Positions 5,946 to 12,486 of a stretch of 17,397 bases of DNA are shown here, piece after piece. The first letter of the stretch is position 1, and each line of letters begins with the position of its first letter. Made by a program: the position numbers and the translations under genes. Origin of the DNA: JAVBOJ01 sp031550755 (GTDB lineage Bacteria; Bacillota; Clostridia; Oscillospirales; UBA929); contig JAVBOJ010000111.1 of the NCBI GenBank assembly GCA_031550755.1, positions 1 to 17,397 of the forward strand, read 5' to 3'. The notes under the pieces are model-generated. The model was not told where the DNA came from and ran no database searches. It saw only the letters and a program-made list of their open reading frames with translations.

Positions 5946-7067
5946 ATGCCCTATCTTGACCATGCCGCCACCACGAGGCCGTCGCCCGCCGCCCTTTTTG
6001 CCTTTGAGCGCGCCGCGCGGGAGACGTGGGGCAATCCCTCCTCCCTGCACGCGCCGGGACGCGCCGCCCATGACGCGCTGGAGAGCGCCCGGGGTCAGGT
6101 GGCGTCGGCGCTTGGTTGCCCGCCGGGGCGGCTGTTTTTCACCTCAGGCGGCACCGAGGCCAACAATCTGGCGCTGCGGGGGCTTGCCGCCGCCGGCCGC
6201 GCCCGGGGCAAGCATATTGTCACCACCGCGCTGGAGCACGCGTCGGTGCTTGCGCCGCTGCGGCAGCTCCAAAACGAGGGCTATACCCTGACCGTCGTGC
6301 CGCCCGGGCCGGACGGTCGGGTTGCGGTTGGGGACATTCTGGCCGCCGTGCGGGCGGATACGGGGCTTGTTTCCTGCGTCGCCGTGTCGGGAGAGACCGG
6401 TGCGGCGCAGGACATCGCGGCGCTCGGCGCGGCGCTGACGCGGCAGGGTGTGCTGCTGCATACCGACGCGGTGCAGGCGTTTTTGAAAACCCCCTTTGCG
6501 GCAGCAAGCGCGGACGCCTGTACCGTCAGCGCCCACAAGCTTCACGGACTGCCGGGCGCGGGCGGGCTGTATCTGCGCGAGGGGCTGACCATCGCTCCCC
6601 TGCTGCGCGGCGGCGGACAGGAACACAATCTGCGCGCCGGTACACAGGCGACGGCGGTATGGTGCGCGTTCGGCGCGGCGGCCGAGGAGGGTGCGGCCCG
6701 GCGGGTGTCGGACGCGGCGCATATGGCCGCCCTGCGGGATTTGCTGGTGACCGGCCTGACGGAAACGCCGGGGGCGGTTGTCCTGCCGCCGCATGACGCG
6801 CCGCATATCGTCGCGTTTTCGCTGCCGGGCTATCCGTCGGAGGTGCTGCTGCGGTTTTTGTCCGACCGGGGGGTCTATGTGTCTGCCGGGTCGGCGTGCA
6901 GCCGGGGCCGGCGCAGCGCGGCGCTCCTGGCCATGGGGCTGCCGGCCAAGGTTTGCGACTCGGCGCTGCGCGCCAGTTTCGGGCGGGACAACACCGCCGA
7001 AGACGTGCGCGCGCTGCTGGACGGACTGTCCGCCGCCCGCGAAAATCTGACCCCGAGCGCCCGGTGA
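5946..7067 (+). CDS. Cysteine desulfurase (NifS/IscS family, class V aminotransferase fold)
   Basis: A PLP enzyme of 373 residues that takes sulfur from cysteine as an enzyme-bound persulfide for Fe-S cluster or thio-cofactor assembly. The family opening YLDHAATTRPSP is present, with WGNPSSLHAPGR, FTSGGTEANNLAL and EHASVLAPLRQL. The PLP lysine is Lys198 in VSAHKLHGLPGAGGLY, RGGGQEHNLRAGTQ is the conserved loop, and the catalytic cysteine is Cys318 in VSAGSACSRGRR. The CSRG context and the shortness of the catalytic loop fit the NifS/IscS group. GGAGGAG lies 8 nt before the ATG. It follows the acpP terminator closely, so its promoter is not obvious, and no IscU or ThiI gene is next to it. The sulfur acceptor is therefore unknown. 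Confidence 0.92.
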   Translation: MPYLDHAATTRPSPAALFAFERAARETWGNPSSLHAPGRAAHDALESARGQVASALGCPPGRLFFTSGGTEANNLALRGLAAAGRARGKHIVTTALEHASVLAPLRQLQNEGYTLTVVPPGPDGRVAVGDILAAVRADTGLVSCVAVSGETGAAQDIAALGAALTRQGVLLHTDAVQAFLKTPFAAASADACTVSAHKLHGLPGAGGLYLREGLTIAPLLRGGGQEHNLRAGTQATAVWCAFGAAAEEGAARRVSDAAHMAALRDLLVTGLTETPGAVVLPPHDAPHIVAFSLPGYPSEVLLRFLSDRGVYVSAGSACSRGRRSAALLAMGLPAKVCDSALRASFGRDNTAEDVRALLDGLSAARENLTPSAR

Positions 7068-7084
7068 TCAGACAAAAAATTGTA

Positions 7085-7113
7085 TGGAACTTTGGGCGCG
7101 GATGGGATATAAT
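7085..7113 (+). promoter_or_regulatory. Candidate promoter inside the gene-free region after the cysteine desulfurase
   Basis: A perfect TATAAT (7108-7113) has TGGAAC (7085-7090) at 17 nt spacing, a poor -35 match. TTGTAT would be 22 nt away. If active, it would give a leader of about 380 nt ahead of the gene at 7498, running through several hairpins, or a separate small RNA. Confidence 0.35.
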
Positions 7114-7212
7114 GAGGGTAGGAAGCGGCACCCCGGGCGCATAGGCTTTTCCCCGGTCGCCCGGCTCTCAGGTTCCGGGCATTTTCAACCTCTCGTTTCT
7201 ATGAACGAAGGC

Positions 7213-7283
7213 GTGACTTTCTTTGGCCGGGGCAAAGAAAGTCACCAAAGAAACCCCGCTTGGGGGCTCTATCCGCCCCCAAG
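7213..7283. repeat. GTGACTTTCTTTG palindrome plus adjoining GC-rich hairpin
   Basis: A perfect 13-bp inverted repeat, GTGACTTTCTTTG/CAAAGAAAGTCAC (7213-7225/7233-7245, 7-nt loop), is followed 13 nt on by a perfect 9-bp hairpin CTTGGGGGC/GCCCCCAAG (7259-7267/7275-7283). The right arm of the first recurs at positions 1-12, so this is a dispersed family. No T-tract follows. The surrounding gene-free stretch 7068-7497 otherwise holds the candidate promoter, a small CGGGG/CCCCG hairpin near 7388-7400, an AT-rich tract and a heptamer repeat; no protein or known RNA gene was recognised. Confidence 0.7.
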
Positions 7284-7406
7284 ACCCCCGGTAATTCTCC
7301 GATATGCCCACCCCCATTTCGGTCTGCGACCCTCCGGGCCTCGCCGAAACGTGGAGAGATTGGAGCCAACAACAGACAATACACCGACGGGGTTTGCCCC
7401 GCTCCC

Positions 7407-7434
7407 TTAATTCTTAATTGTTAATTTTTAATTG
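7407..7434. repeat. AT-rich degenerate repeat TTAATTxTTAATT
   Basis: This is a run of TTAATTCTTAATTG and TTAATTTTTAATTG units in an otherwise GC-rich region. It lies between the GC-rich palindromes and the heptamer repeat, upstream of the gene at 7498. Confidence 0.5.
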
Positions 7435-7448
7435 TTTCCCCGCATCCC

Positions 7449-7476
7449 TATCTGCTATCTATTCTCTATTATCTGT
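7449..7476. repeat. 7-bp tandem repeat (TATCTGT family), 4 units
   Basis: The units are TATCTGC, TATCTAT, TCTCTAT and TATCTGT with strict period 7. They are preceded by CCCCGCATCCC, which is close to the flank of the copy at 16715. The array ends 9 nt before the ribosome binding site of the gene at 7498, so it lies in that gene's leader. Confidence 0.75.
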
Positions 7477-7497
7477 CTAAAGACTGGAGGGGCGGTC

Positions 7498-7908
7498 ATG
7501 CAGCTGCACCTGACCAACAAACAATACCGGCGGTTGCTGGATATGGTATATATCGGAAATTGGATTCTGAACTCCACCCGGGGCGACGACCGCATTTCCG
7601 AATATGACGACGCCGAGGCCGCCGTGTTTGCCGCTGCCAAGGACGCCGGCATGGAGCCTCTCTCCGACATCTTCGCCGGAGAGGTCGTTCCGTCGCGCGC
7701 CTTTGTCGAGGGCGGCATTCATGAGGCCATTATGGACTATGAGGATACGGTGTTCTTTGAGATTCTCGCCGAGGAGCTCGCCCGGCGGGATATGCAGGAG
7801 GAGCAGGCCGATCCCAACGATCTCGAGGAGCTCAATTCGCGGATCGGCGCGTACATCGCCGAGTTTGAAAGCAACGGGTGTGACAATGTTTCGGTGAATT
7901 GCCCGTGA
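7498..7908 (+). CDS. Conserved-looking small acidic protein of unknown function
   Basis: A 136-residue soluble acidic protein with no signal peptide or membrane segment. It opens MQLHLTNKQYRRLLDMVYIGNWILNST, a pattern I recall from short hypothetical proteins of Firmicutes; this is memory and not a search result. The C-terminal half is rich in Asp and Glu and probably helical (FFEILAEELARRDMQEEQAD), ending with a few polar residues. The ATG at 7498 follows GGAGG by about 8 nt; an upstream in-frame ATG would translate the heptamer repeat and is rejected. The stop overlaps the start of the next gene (GTGA), so it is the first gene of an operon with the phosphatase-GNAT fusion and hisK. Confidence 0.75.
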   Translation: MQLHLTNKQYRRLLDMVYIGNWILNSTRGDDRISEYDDAEAAVFAAAKDAGMEPLSDIFAGEVVPSRAFVEGGIHEAIMDYEDTVFFEILAEELARRDMQEEQADPNDLEELNSRIGAYIAEFESNGCDNVSVNCP

Positions 7909-9074
7909 CAGAACTCTTTCTTGTCCGACACGCCGAGGCCGAGGGCAATCTCTACCGGCGCTGCCACGGCCATTATGACAGCCGGCTCACGCCCAACGGG
8001 GAAAAACAGGTATCCGCTCTGCGCGAGCGGTTTGAGAGTATAAATTTCGATGCCGTCTATTCAAGCGATCTCTATCGAGCAAGGACCACCGCCGCCGCCT
8101 TGCGGCCAAAATCCGGGGTGTCCCCGCGCATTTTGCCCGGCCTGCGCGAGGTATTTCTCGGTCGGTGGGAGGATCAGACCTGGGGCGAGATCGCCCGGAA
8201 CGATCCGGCGCGTTATGAGAGCTTCACCGTCCGCCCCTGGCAGTTTTCCGCGCCCGGCAGTGAAGCAACCGGGGCTCTTTTGCTGCGCGCGCGGACGGTG
8301 CTGCAAACCATCGCCGACGCCCATCCGGACAGCCGGGTCGGCGTCGTCAGCCACGGGATGTTTATCCGGGCGCTGACGGCCTCGCTGGAGGGCTACCCAC
8401 CCGAGGAAATGACCCGCGTGCCGCATTGCGACAACACCGCCGTCGCCAAAATCGAATACGAAAACGGCGCCTTCCGTGTCGTGTTCCGGGGCGACAACTC
8501 CCACCTCGGGGAGCTCTCCACCCTGCAAAAGCAGAACTGGTGGCGGGAGTCCGGTGCGCAGAAGGACGCCCATCTGTGGTTTCGTCCGGTCAAATTTCCG
8601 CGCGACAACGCACTGTGGACCGACTGCCGCCGCGACGCGTGGATCTCGGTCTACGGGTCGCTGGGCGGCTTTGCCGAGCGTCCGTTTTGGATGCGTGCCC
8701 GCGAAATGGCCCGGGCGCACCCGCGTGCCGTCGTCTTTGCCATGCTGGGCGAGGAGCCGGTCGGGCTCATCGAGCTGGACACCGAAATTGTCCTGCCGGG
8801 GGGGCACATCGCCCTGTTTTATCTGCGCCCCGACTGCCGGGACAGGGGTCTGGGCGCACAGCTGATGGGGCACGCCGTCAGCGTCTACCGGGCGCTGGGC
8901 GTGCGGGGGCTGCATCTGCGCGTCGCGCCGCAAAACCTGCGGGCGCGGCGGTTTTATGAAAAACTCGGCTTTGTCTGCACCGGGCAGGAGGAGGGCAGCC
9001 TCGGCCCACTGCTTATCATGCAGGCCGATATCGTCGTGCCGCCGCTGAACGAGGTGCCCTATGCGCTTTTTTGA
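7905..9074 (+). CDS. Histidine phosphatase-GNAT acetyltransferase fusion
   Basis: A two-domain protein of 389 residues. Residues 1 to about 200 are a histidine-phosphatase-superfamily domain. Its signature is FLVRHAEAEGN with phospho-acceptor His9, then SSDLYRARTTA, the acid REVFLGRWED (Glu82) and VVSHGMF (His150). After a linker, about residues 215-385 are a GNAT domain with the acetyl-CoA loop CRDRGLGAQLM and the typical ending LRVAPQNLRARRFYEKLGF. The start is taken as GTG at 7905, overlapping the previous stop; GGTGA lies about 10 nt upstream. TTG at 7899 leaves no spacing. The gene overlaps hisK by 14 nt. The phosphatase half resembles the phosphoglycerate-mutase/CobC-like group, and the substrates of both halves are unknown. 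Confidence 0.88.
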   Translation: MTELFLVRHAEAEGNLYRRCHGHYDSRLTPNGEKQVSALRERFESINFDAVYSSDLYRARTTAAALRPKSGVSPRILPGLREVFLGRWEDQTWGEIARNDPARYESFTVRPWQFSAPGSEATGALLLRARTVLQTIADAHPDSRVGVVSHGMFIRALTASLEGYPPEEMTRVPHCDNTAVAKIEYENGAFRVVFRGDNSHLGELSTLQKQNWWRESGAQKDAHLWFRPVKFPRDNALWTDCRRDAWISVYGSLGGFAERPFWMRAREMARAHPRAVVFAMLGEEPVGLIELDTEIVLPGGHIALFYLRPDCRDRGLGAQLMGHAVSVYRALGVRGLHLRVAPQNLRARRFYEKLGFVCTGQEEGSLGPLLIMQADIVVPPLNEVPYALF

Positions 9075-9843
9075 CGCGCATGTACACACCACCTTTTCCC
9101 GCGACGGAAAAACCCCGCCGGCGGGATATTTTCCCCTGCCCGGCGAGGTCGGCGGCGTTGGCTTTTGTGAGCATCTGGATTTTTTGCCCTGCTGCGGGTC
9201 GTATGGCTTTCTCGACCTCCCCGCGTACTTCGCGGCTGTCAGTGCCCTGCGGGACAAGGGCTTGCCCGTTTTTTGCGGAGTCGAGGTCGATTATCATCGT
9301 TCGGTCGAGCCGGACATCCGCCAAGCCTTGCGGGACAACGCGTTCGATTACACCATCGGCTCGGTGCATATGATCGGGGGGTTCTCGGTGTCGGGCGGGG
9401 CGCTGTTCCCCGGCGGCGAGCCGGAGCGGCTGAACCTACTGCGCCAGTACTTTGACGAAACAAACGCCCTGCTGGATACAGGGCTGTTTGCCGTGCTCGG
9501 CCATGTCGGCATTTTCCGCCGTACCCTGCCGGAGGAGGGTTTCTCCCCGGTGGAGCGGGCCTTTGTGGAATTCGCCGAAACCGCTCTGGCCGAGAGGCTT
9601 GCGGGGTTGCCGATCCTCGTGGAGGTCAACACCTCGGGCTGCCGGGAGGACGCGCGGATGACGACGCCGCGCCCGCGGTTTCTGGAAACCTACTTCCGCG
9701 CCGGAGGGCGCTCTGTCTGTCTCGGCAGCGACGCCCACGAGGCCACCGCGCTGGGGCGGGCCTTCCCCGCCGTCTGGGAATTGTTGCGCGGCATAGGGTT
9801 TGAGGCCCTCACGTCACCCGGTCGGTCTGCTTCAGCTCCTTGA
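9061..9843 (+). CDS. hisK: Histidinol-phosphatase, PHP family
   Basis: This enzyme dephosphorylates L-histidinol phosphate, the penultimate part of histidine synthesis in Firmicutes. The PHP metal ligands are all visible: DAHVHTTFSRDG (His7, His9), FCEHLD, CGVEVDY, IGSVHMI, LGHVGIF, EVNTSG and GSDAHE. The 260-residue length is normal for HisK/HisJ. The ATG at 9061 has GAGG 6 nt upstream and overlaps the previous gene by 14 nt, so translation is probably coupled. It is the last gene of its operon and converges with the his operon: its final 35 nt are antisense to the end of hisE. The last 12 or so residues (TSPGRSASAP) read through hisE sequence and are probably not conserved. It supplies the phosphatase step that the his operon itself lacks. 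Confidence 0.92.
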   Translation: MRFFDAHVHTTFSRDGKTPPAGYFPLPGEVGGVGFCEHLDFLPCCGSYGFLDLPAYFAAVSALRDKGLPVFCGVEVDYHRSVEPDIRQALRDNAFDYTIGSVHMIGGFSVSGGALFPGGEPERLNLLRQYFDETNALLDTGLFAVLGHVGIFRRTLPEEGFSPVERAFVEFAETALAERLAGLPILVEVNTSGCREDARMTTPRPRFLETYFRAGGRSVCLGSDAHEATALGRAFPAVWELLRGIGFEALTSPGRSASAP

Positions 9844-10135
9844 GATTGCCGAGCTTTTGCGCCCGGGCGGCCAGCACGTCTTGCAGCGCCGACAGCGGAA
9901 TCCCTTGCGCCGCCATGAGTACGAACAGGTGGTAGACGAGGTCGGCCAGCTCCTCGACCGTGGCGGACGGCACGCCGTTTTTGGCGGCGATCAGTGTTTC
10001 GGCGCAGTCCTCGCCGACTTTTTTGAGGATTTTATCCAGCCCTTTTTCGAACAAATAACAGGTGTACGACCCCTCTTGCGGGGTCTTTTTTCGTGTTTCG
10101 ATCACATTATACAGAGCTTCAAACACATCGCTCAT
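9809..10135 (-). CDS. hisE: Phosphoribosyl-ATP pyrophosphatase
   Basis: HisE hydrolyses PR-ATP to PR-AMP, the second step of histidine synthesis. At 108 residues it is a standalone all-alpha MazG-like enzyme. The family pattern is SYTCYLFEKGLDKILKKVGE followed by DCAETLIAAKNG, with the metal-binding acidic cluster, and then EELADLVYHLFVLMAAQGI. The ATG at 10135 overlaps the hisI stop (ATGA), and GGAGG lies 7 nt upstream; the longer reading frame upstream is hisI out of frame. It is the last gene of the his operon, and its 3' end overlaps hisK on the other strand. No terminator hairpin is seen after it. In many bacteria HisI and HisE are fused; here they are separate. Confidence 0.95.
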   Translation of the reverse strand: MSDVFEALYNVIETRKKTPQEGSYTCYLFEKGLDKILKKVGEDCAETLIAAKNGVPSATVEELADLVYHLFVLMAAQGIPLSALQDVLAARAQKLGNLKELKQTDRVT

Positions 10136-10449
10136 TCGGCATCCTCCCATCGTGTGAAAAAGCAGGACACCTGCCCGGTGTGGCAGGTCGGCCCGGCGGG
10201 GTCGCAGAGGTAGAGCAGGGTGTCCGCGTCGCAGTCGAGGAAAATCTCGCGCACGCGCAGGACGTTGCCCGAGCTTTCGCCCTTCTGCCACAGGCTTTTG
10301 CGGCTGCGGCTCCAGAACCAGGCGTGCCCCGTCTCCCGGGTTTTTTGGAGCGCCTCGCGGTTTGTGTACCCCAGCATCAGCACCCGGCGGGTCTCCGCGT
10401 CCTGAATAATGACCGGGATGAGGTCGGATTTTTGAAACAAGGCGTCCAT
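10132..10449 (-). CDS. hisI: Phosphoribosyl-AMP cyclohydrolase
   Basis: HisI opens the adenine ring of PR-AMP, the third step of histidine synthesis, using zinc and magnesium. At 105 residues it is full length as a single domain. GYTNREALQKTRETGHAWFWSRS and KSLWQKGESSGN are the substrate region. DCDAD (Asp72, Cys73, Asp74, Asp76) and PTCHTGQVSCFF (Cys89, Cys96) carry the metal ligands. The ATG lies 1 nt past the hisF stop, with GGAGG about 14 nt upstream, so coupling to hisF translation is likely. The stop overlaps the hisE start. Confidence 0.95.
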   Translation of the reverse strand: MDALFQKSDLIPVIIQDAETRRVLMLGYTNREALQKTRETGHAWFWSRSRKSLWQKGESSGNVLRVREIFLDCDADTLLYLCDPAGPTCHTGQVSCFFTRWEDAE

Positions 10450-10450
10450 G

Positions 10451-11908
10451 TTATCTATGCCCCTCCAAAAATTCCCTGACCTGCGGGATGGTCAGCTCGC
10501 CGAAGTGGAACAGCGACGCCGCCAGCGCCCCGCCCGCCCCGGCGATGTCAAACGCGTCGGCGATGTCCCGCAGGCTGCCGCAGCCGCCCGAGGCGATCAC
10601 CGGAACGCGCACAGCCTGCGCCACAGCCTTTGTCATTTCCAGATCGTAGCCGTCCTTCGTGCCGTCGGCGTCCTTGGAGGTGAGCAAAATCTCCCCCGCG
10701 CCGAGTGCCTCGGCCTGCCGCGCCCACGCCACGGCGTCCAGCCCGGCGGCCTCGTGTCCGCCCCGGATGAGCACCTCATAGCCGCCGGCCTCATCCCGGC
10801 GGGCGTCAATGGCCACCGTGACGGCGGCCGAGCCGTACCGCCCCGCAATTTCCTCGATCAGCGCCGGGCGCAGCACCGCCGCCGTGTTGATCGACACCTT
10901 GGACACGCCGAGGTCAAACAGTCGCGCCGCGTCCTCCGGCGTGCGGATTCCGCCGCCGACACAGAGCGGGACGTCGATCACCTCCAGCACCCGCCGGATG
11001 GCGTCCAGCGTCGTGTCGCGGTCCTCGGTCGTCGCGGTGATGTCGAGAAACACCAGCTCGTCGGCGCCCTGCTCGCAGTAGCGCCGGGCAAAATCGGCGG
11101 GGTCGCCGGCGTCGCGCAGGTGTTCAAAACCGACGCCCTTGACCACCCGGCCGTCCTTTACATCCATGCACGGTATAATGCGTTTGGTCATACGCGTTTC
11201 CTCCTCAATCGCCTCAGTCAGATCGATGTCGCCGGAATAGATCGCCTTGCCGACAATGGCGGCCTCGCACCCCAGTTCGCGCACGGTGCGCAGATGCGCC
11301 GATGAGGCGACTCCGCCGGAGGCCACAAGGGCGCAGGAGACTTTCTCCCGCAGGGCTTTCAGCCGGGGTAGATTGGGCCCGGACAGCATTCCGTCTGTGT
11401 CGATGTCGGTAAAAATAATGGTTTTGACGCCGAGGGCTTCCATCTCGGCGGCCAACTCGAGCGCGTCGCGCCCGGCGTCCTTTTCCCAGCCGGCGGTTTT
11501 GACCCGCCCGTTTTGGGCGTCGATGCCGACGGCCACCCGCGCCCCGAACCGCGCCACCGCCGCGCGGACAAAATCGGGAGCCTCCGCCGCCGCCGAGCCC
11601 AGCACAAAGCGCTGGACGCCCAGTGCGTCGGCGGACTCCAGGTCCTCCATGCGGCGCAGGCCGCCGCCCAGCTCAATTTTGGCCGGACGCGCCGCCCGGA
11701 CAAGCTCACGCACCACGGCGTCGTTGCGGCGGACACCGCCGCGCGCCCCGTCGAGATCGACGACGTGGATGAGCCGCGCACCGGCGCGGGAAAAGGCCGC
11801 CGCGACCGCCGCCGGATCGTCCGCCACGGCGTGGACGGTGGAAAAATCGCCCTTGAAAAGCCGCACACAGCGGCCGTCCTTGAGGTCAATGGCCGGAAGG
11901 ATTTGCAT
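10451..11908 (-). CDS. hisAF: HisA-HisF fusion: ProFAR isomerase joined to imidazole glycerol phosphate synthase cyclase subunit
   Basis: One frame of 485 codons encodes two complete (beta/alpha)8 barrels. Residues 1-239 are HisA: ILPAIDLKDGRCVRL with Asp8, VAVGIDAQNG and FTDIDTDGMLSGPNL, which isomerises ProFAR to PRFAR. Residues 240-485 are HisF: RIIPCMDVKDGRVVKG with the catalytic Asp of position 11 in Thermotoga numbering, VAIDARR (Asp130), and the gate residues Arg5, Glu46, Lys99 and Glu167 all kept. HisF cyclises PRFAR using ammonia normally delivered by HisH. The join is DLTEAIEEETR-MTKRIIPC with no stop and no linker; a Shine-Dalgarno precedes the HisF ATG (11191). The start is ATG 11908; GTG 11914 is possible. 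hisH is missing between hisB and this gene. A frameshift or assembly error at the join cannot be excluded. Confidence 0.9.
   Translation of the reverse strand: MQILPAIDLKDGRCVRLFKGDFSTVHAVADDPAAVAAAFSRAGARLIHVVDLDGARGGVRRNDAVVRELVRAARPAKIELGGGLRRMEDLESADALGVQRFVLGSAAAEAPDFVRAAVARFGARVAVGIDAQNGRVKTAGWEKDAGRDALELAAEMEALGVKTIIFTDIDTDGMLSGPNLPRLKALREKVSCALVASGGVASSAHLRTVRELGCEAAIVGKAIYSGDIDLTEAIEEETRMTKRIIPCMDVKDGRVVKGVGFEHLRDAGDPADFARRYCEQGADELVFLDITATTEDRDTTLDAIRRVLEVIDVPLCVGGGIRTPEDAARLFDLGVSKVSINTAAVLRPALIEEIAGRYGSAAVTVAIDARRDEAGGYEVLIRGGHEAAGLDAVAWARQAEALGAGEILLTSKDADGTKDGYDLEMTKAVAQAVRVPVIASGGCGSLRDIADAFDIAGAGGALAASLFHFGELTIPQVREFLEGHR
11200..11206 (-). promoter_or_regulatory. Internal Shine-Dalgarno before the HisF part
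   Basis: GAGGAGG on the minus strand lies 8 nt before the ATG at 11191 that starts the HisF part. It is as strong as the sites of the separate genes in this operon and could allow free HisF to be made from the fused frame. It may be a relic of the time when hisF was a separate gene. Confidence 0.75.
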
Positions 11909-11910
11909 GG

Positions 11911-12486
11911 TCACAGCACTCCTTTGGTGGACGGCACGACCCGTCCCGTTTCGCGCAGCGCCAGCCTCAGCGCCCGGGCGGCGGCCTTGAAGACCGCCTC
12001 AGTGATGTGGTGGGCGTTGTCGCCGGTCGCGGACAGATGCAGCGTCACGCCGGCGTGGGTGACGAAGGCACGCCAAAATTCCACGGTCAGACAGGCGTCA
12101 TACTCCCCGATTTTCTGTTGGGGCATCGGCGCGTCAAACCGCAAAAACGGCCGCCCGCCGACATCCAGACAGGCCAGCGCCAGCGCCTCGTCCATGGGCA
12201 CGGCGGTGTCGGCAAAGCGCTCGATGCCCGGCATTTGGGACAGTGCCTGCCGCAGCGCCTGCCCGAGGACGATGCCGCAGTCCTCGACGGTGTGGTGAAA
12301 ATCCACCCGCAAATCCCCCCGCGCCCGCAGGGTCAGCCCCCACCCGGCGTGGAACGCCAGCGCGGTCATCATATGGTCGAAAAACCCGATGCCGGTATCG
12401 ACGGCGACCTCGCCGCCCGAAAGGGTCAGCGCCGCCTCGATGTCGGTTTCTTTGGTGCGCCGGGTCACCTGCGCCGAACGATTCAT
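11911..12486 (-). CDS. hisB: Imidazoleglycerol-phosphate dehydratase
   Basis: HisB dehydrates imidazole glycerol phosphate to imidazole acetol phosphate. It is the monofunctional form of 191 residues, without the HisN phosphatase domain of enterobacteria. The two manganese-binding histidine clusters are seen in FFDHMMTALAFHAGW plus VDFHHTVEDCGIVLGQAL, and in the C-terminal DNAHHITEAVFKAAARAL. The start is ATG 12486, which overlaps the hisC stop as ATGA and has GGAGG 7 nt upstream; the longer frame is hisC read out of phase. The stop lies 2 nt from the hisAF start, exactly where hisH is usually found. Confidence 0.96.
   Translation of the reverse strand: MNRSAQVTRRTKETDIEAALTLSGGEVAVDTGIGFFDHMMTALAFHAGWGLTLRARGDLRVDFHHTVEDCGIVLGQALRQALSQMPGIERFADTAVPMDEALALACLDVGGRPFLRFDAPMPQQKIGEYDACLTVEFWRAFVTHAGVTLHLSATGDNAHHITEAVFKAAARALRLALRETGRVVPSTKGVL

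Noticed and set aside
7084..7410. Small protein encoded in the gap after the cysteine desulfurase
   Set aside because: The frame crosses two perfect palindromes, lacks a ribosome binding site and has no recognisable sequence.
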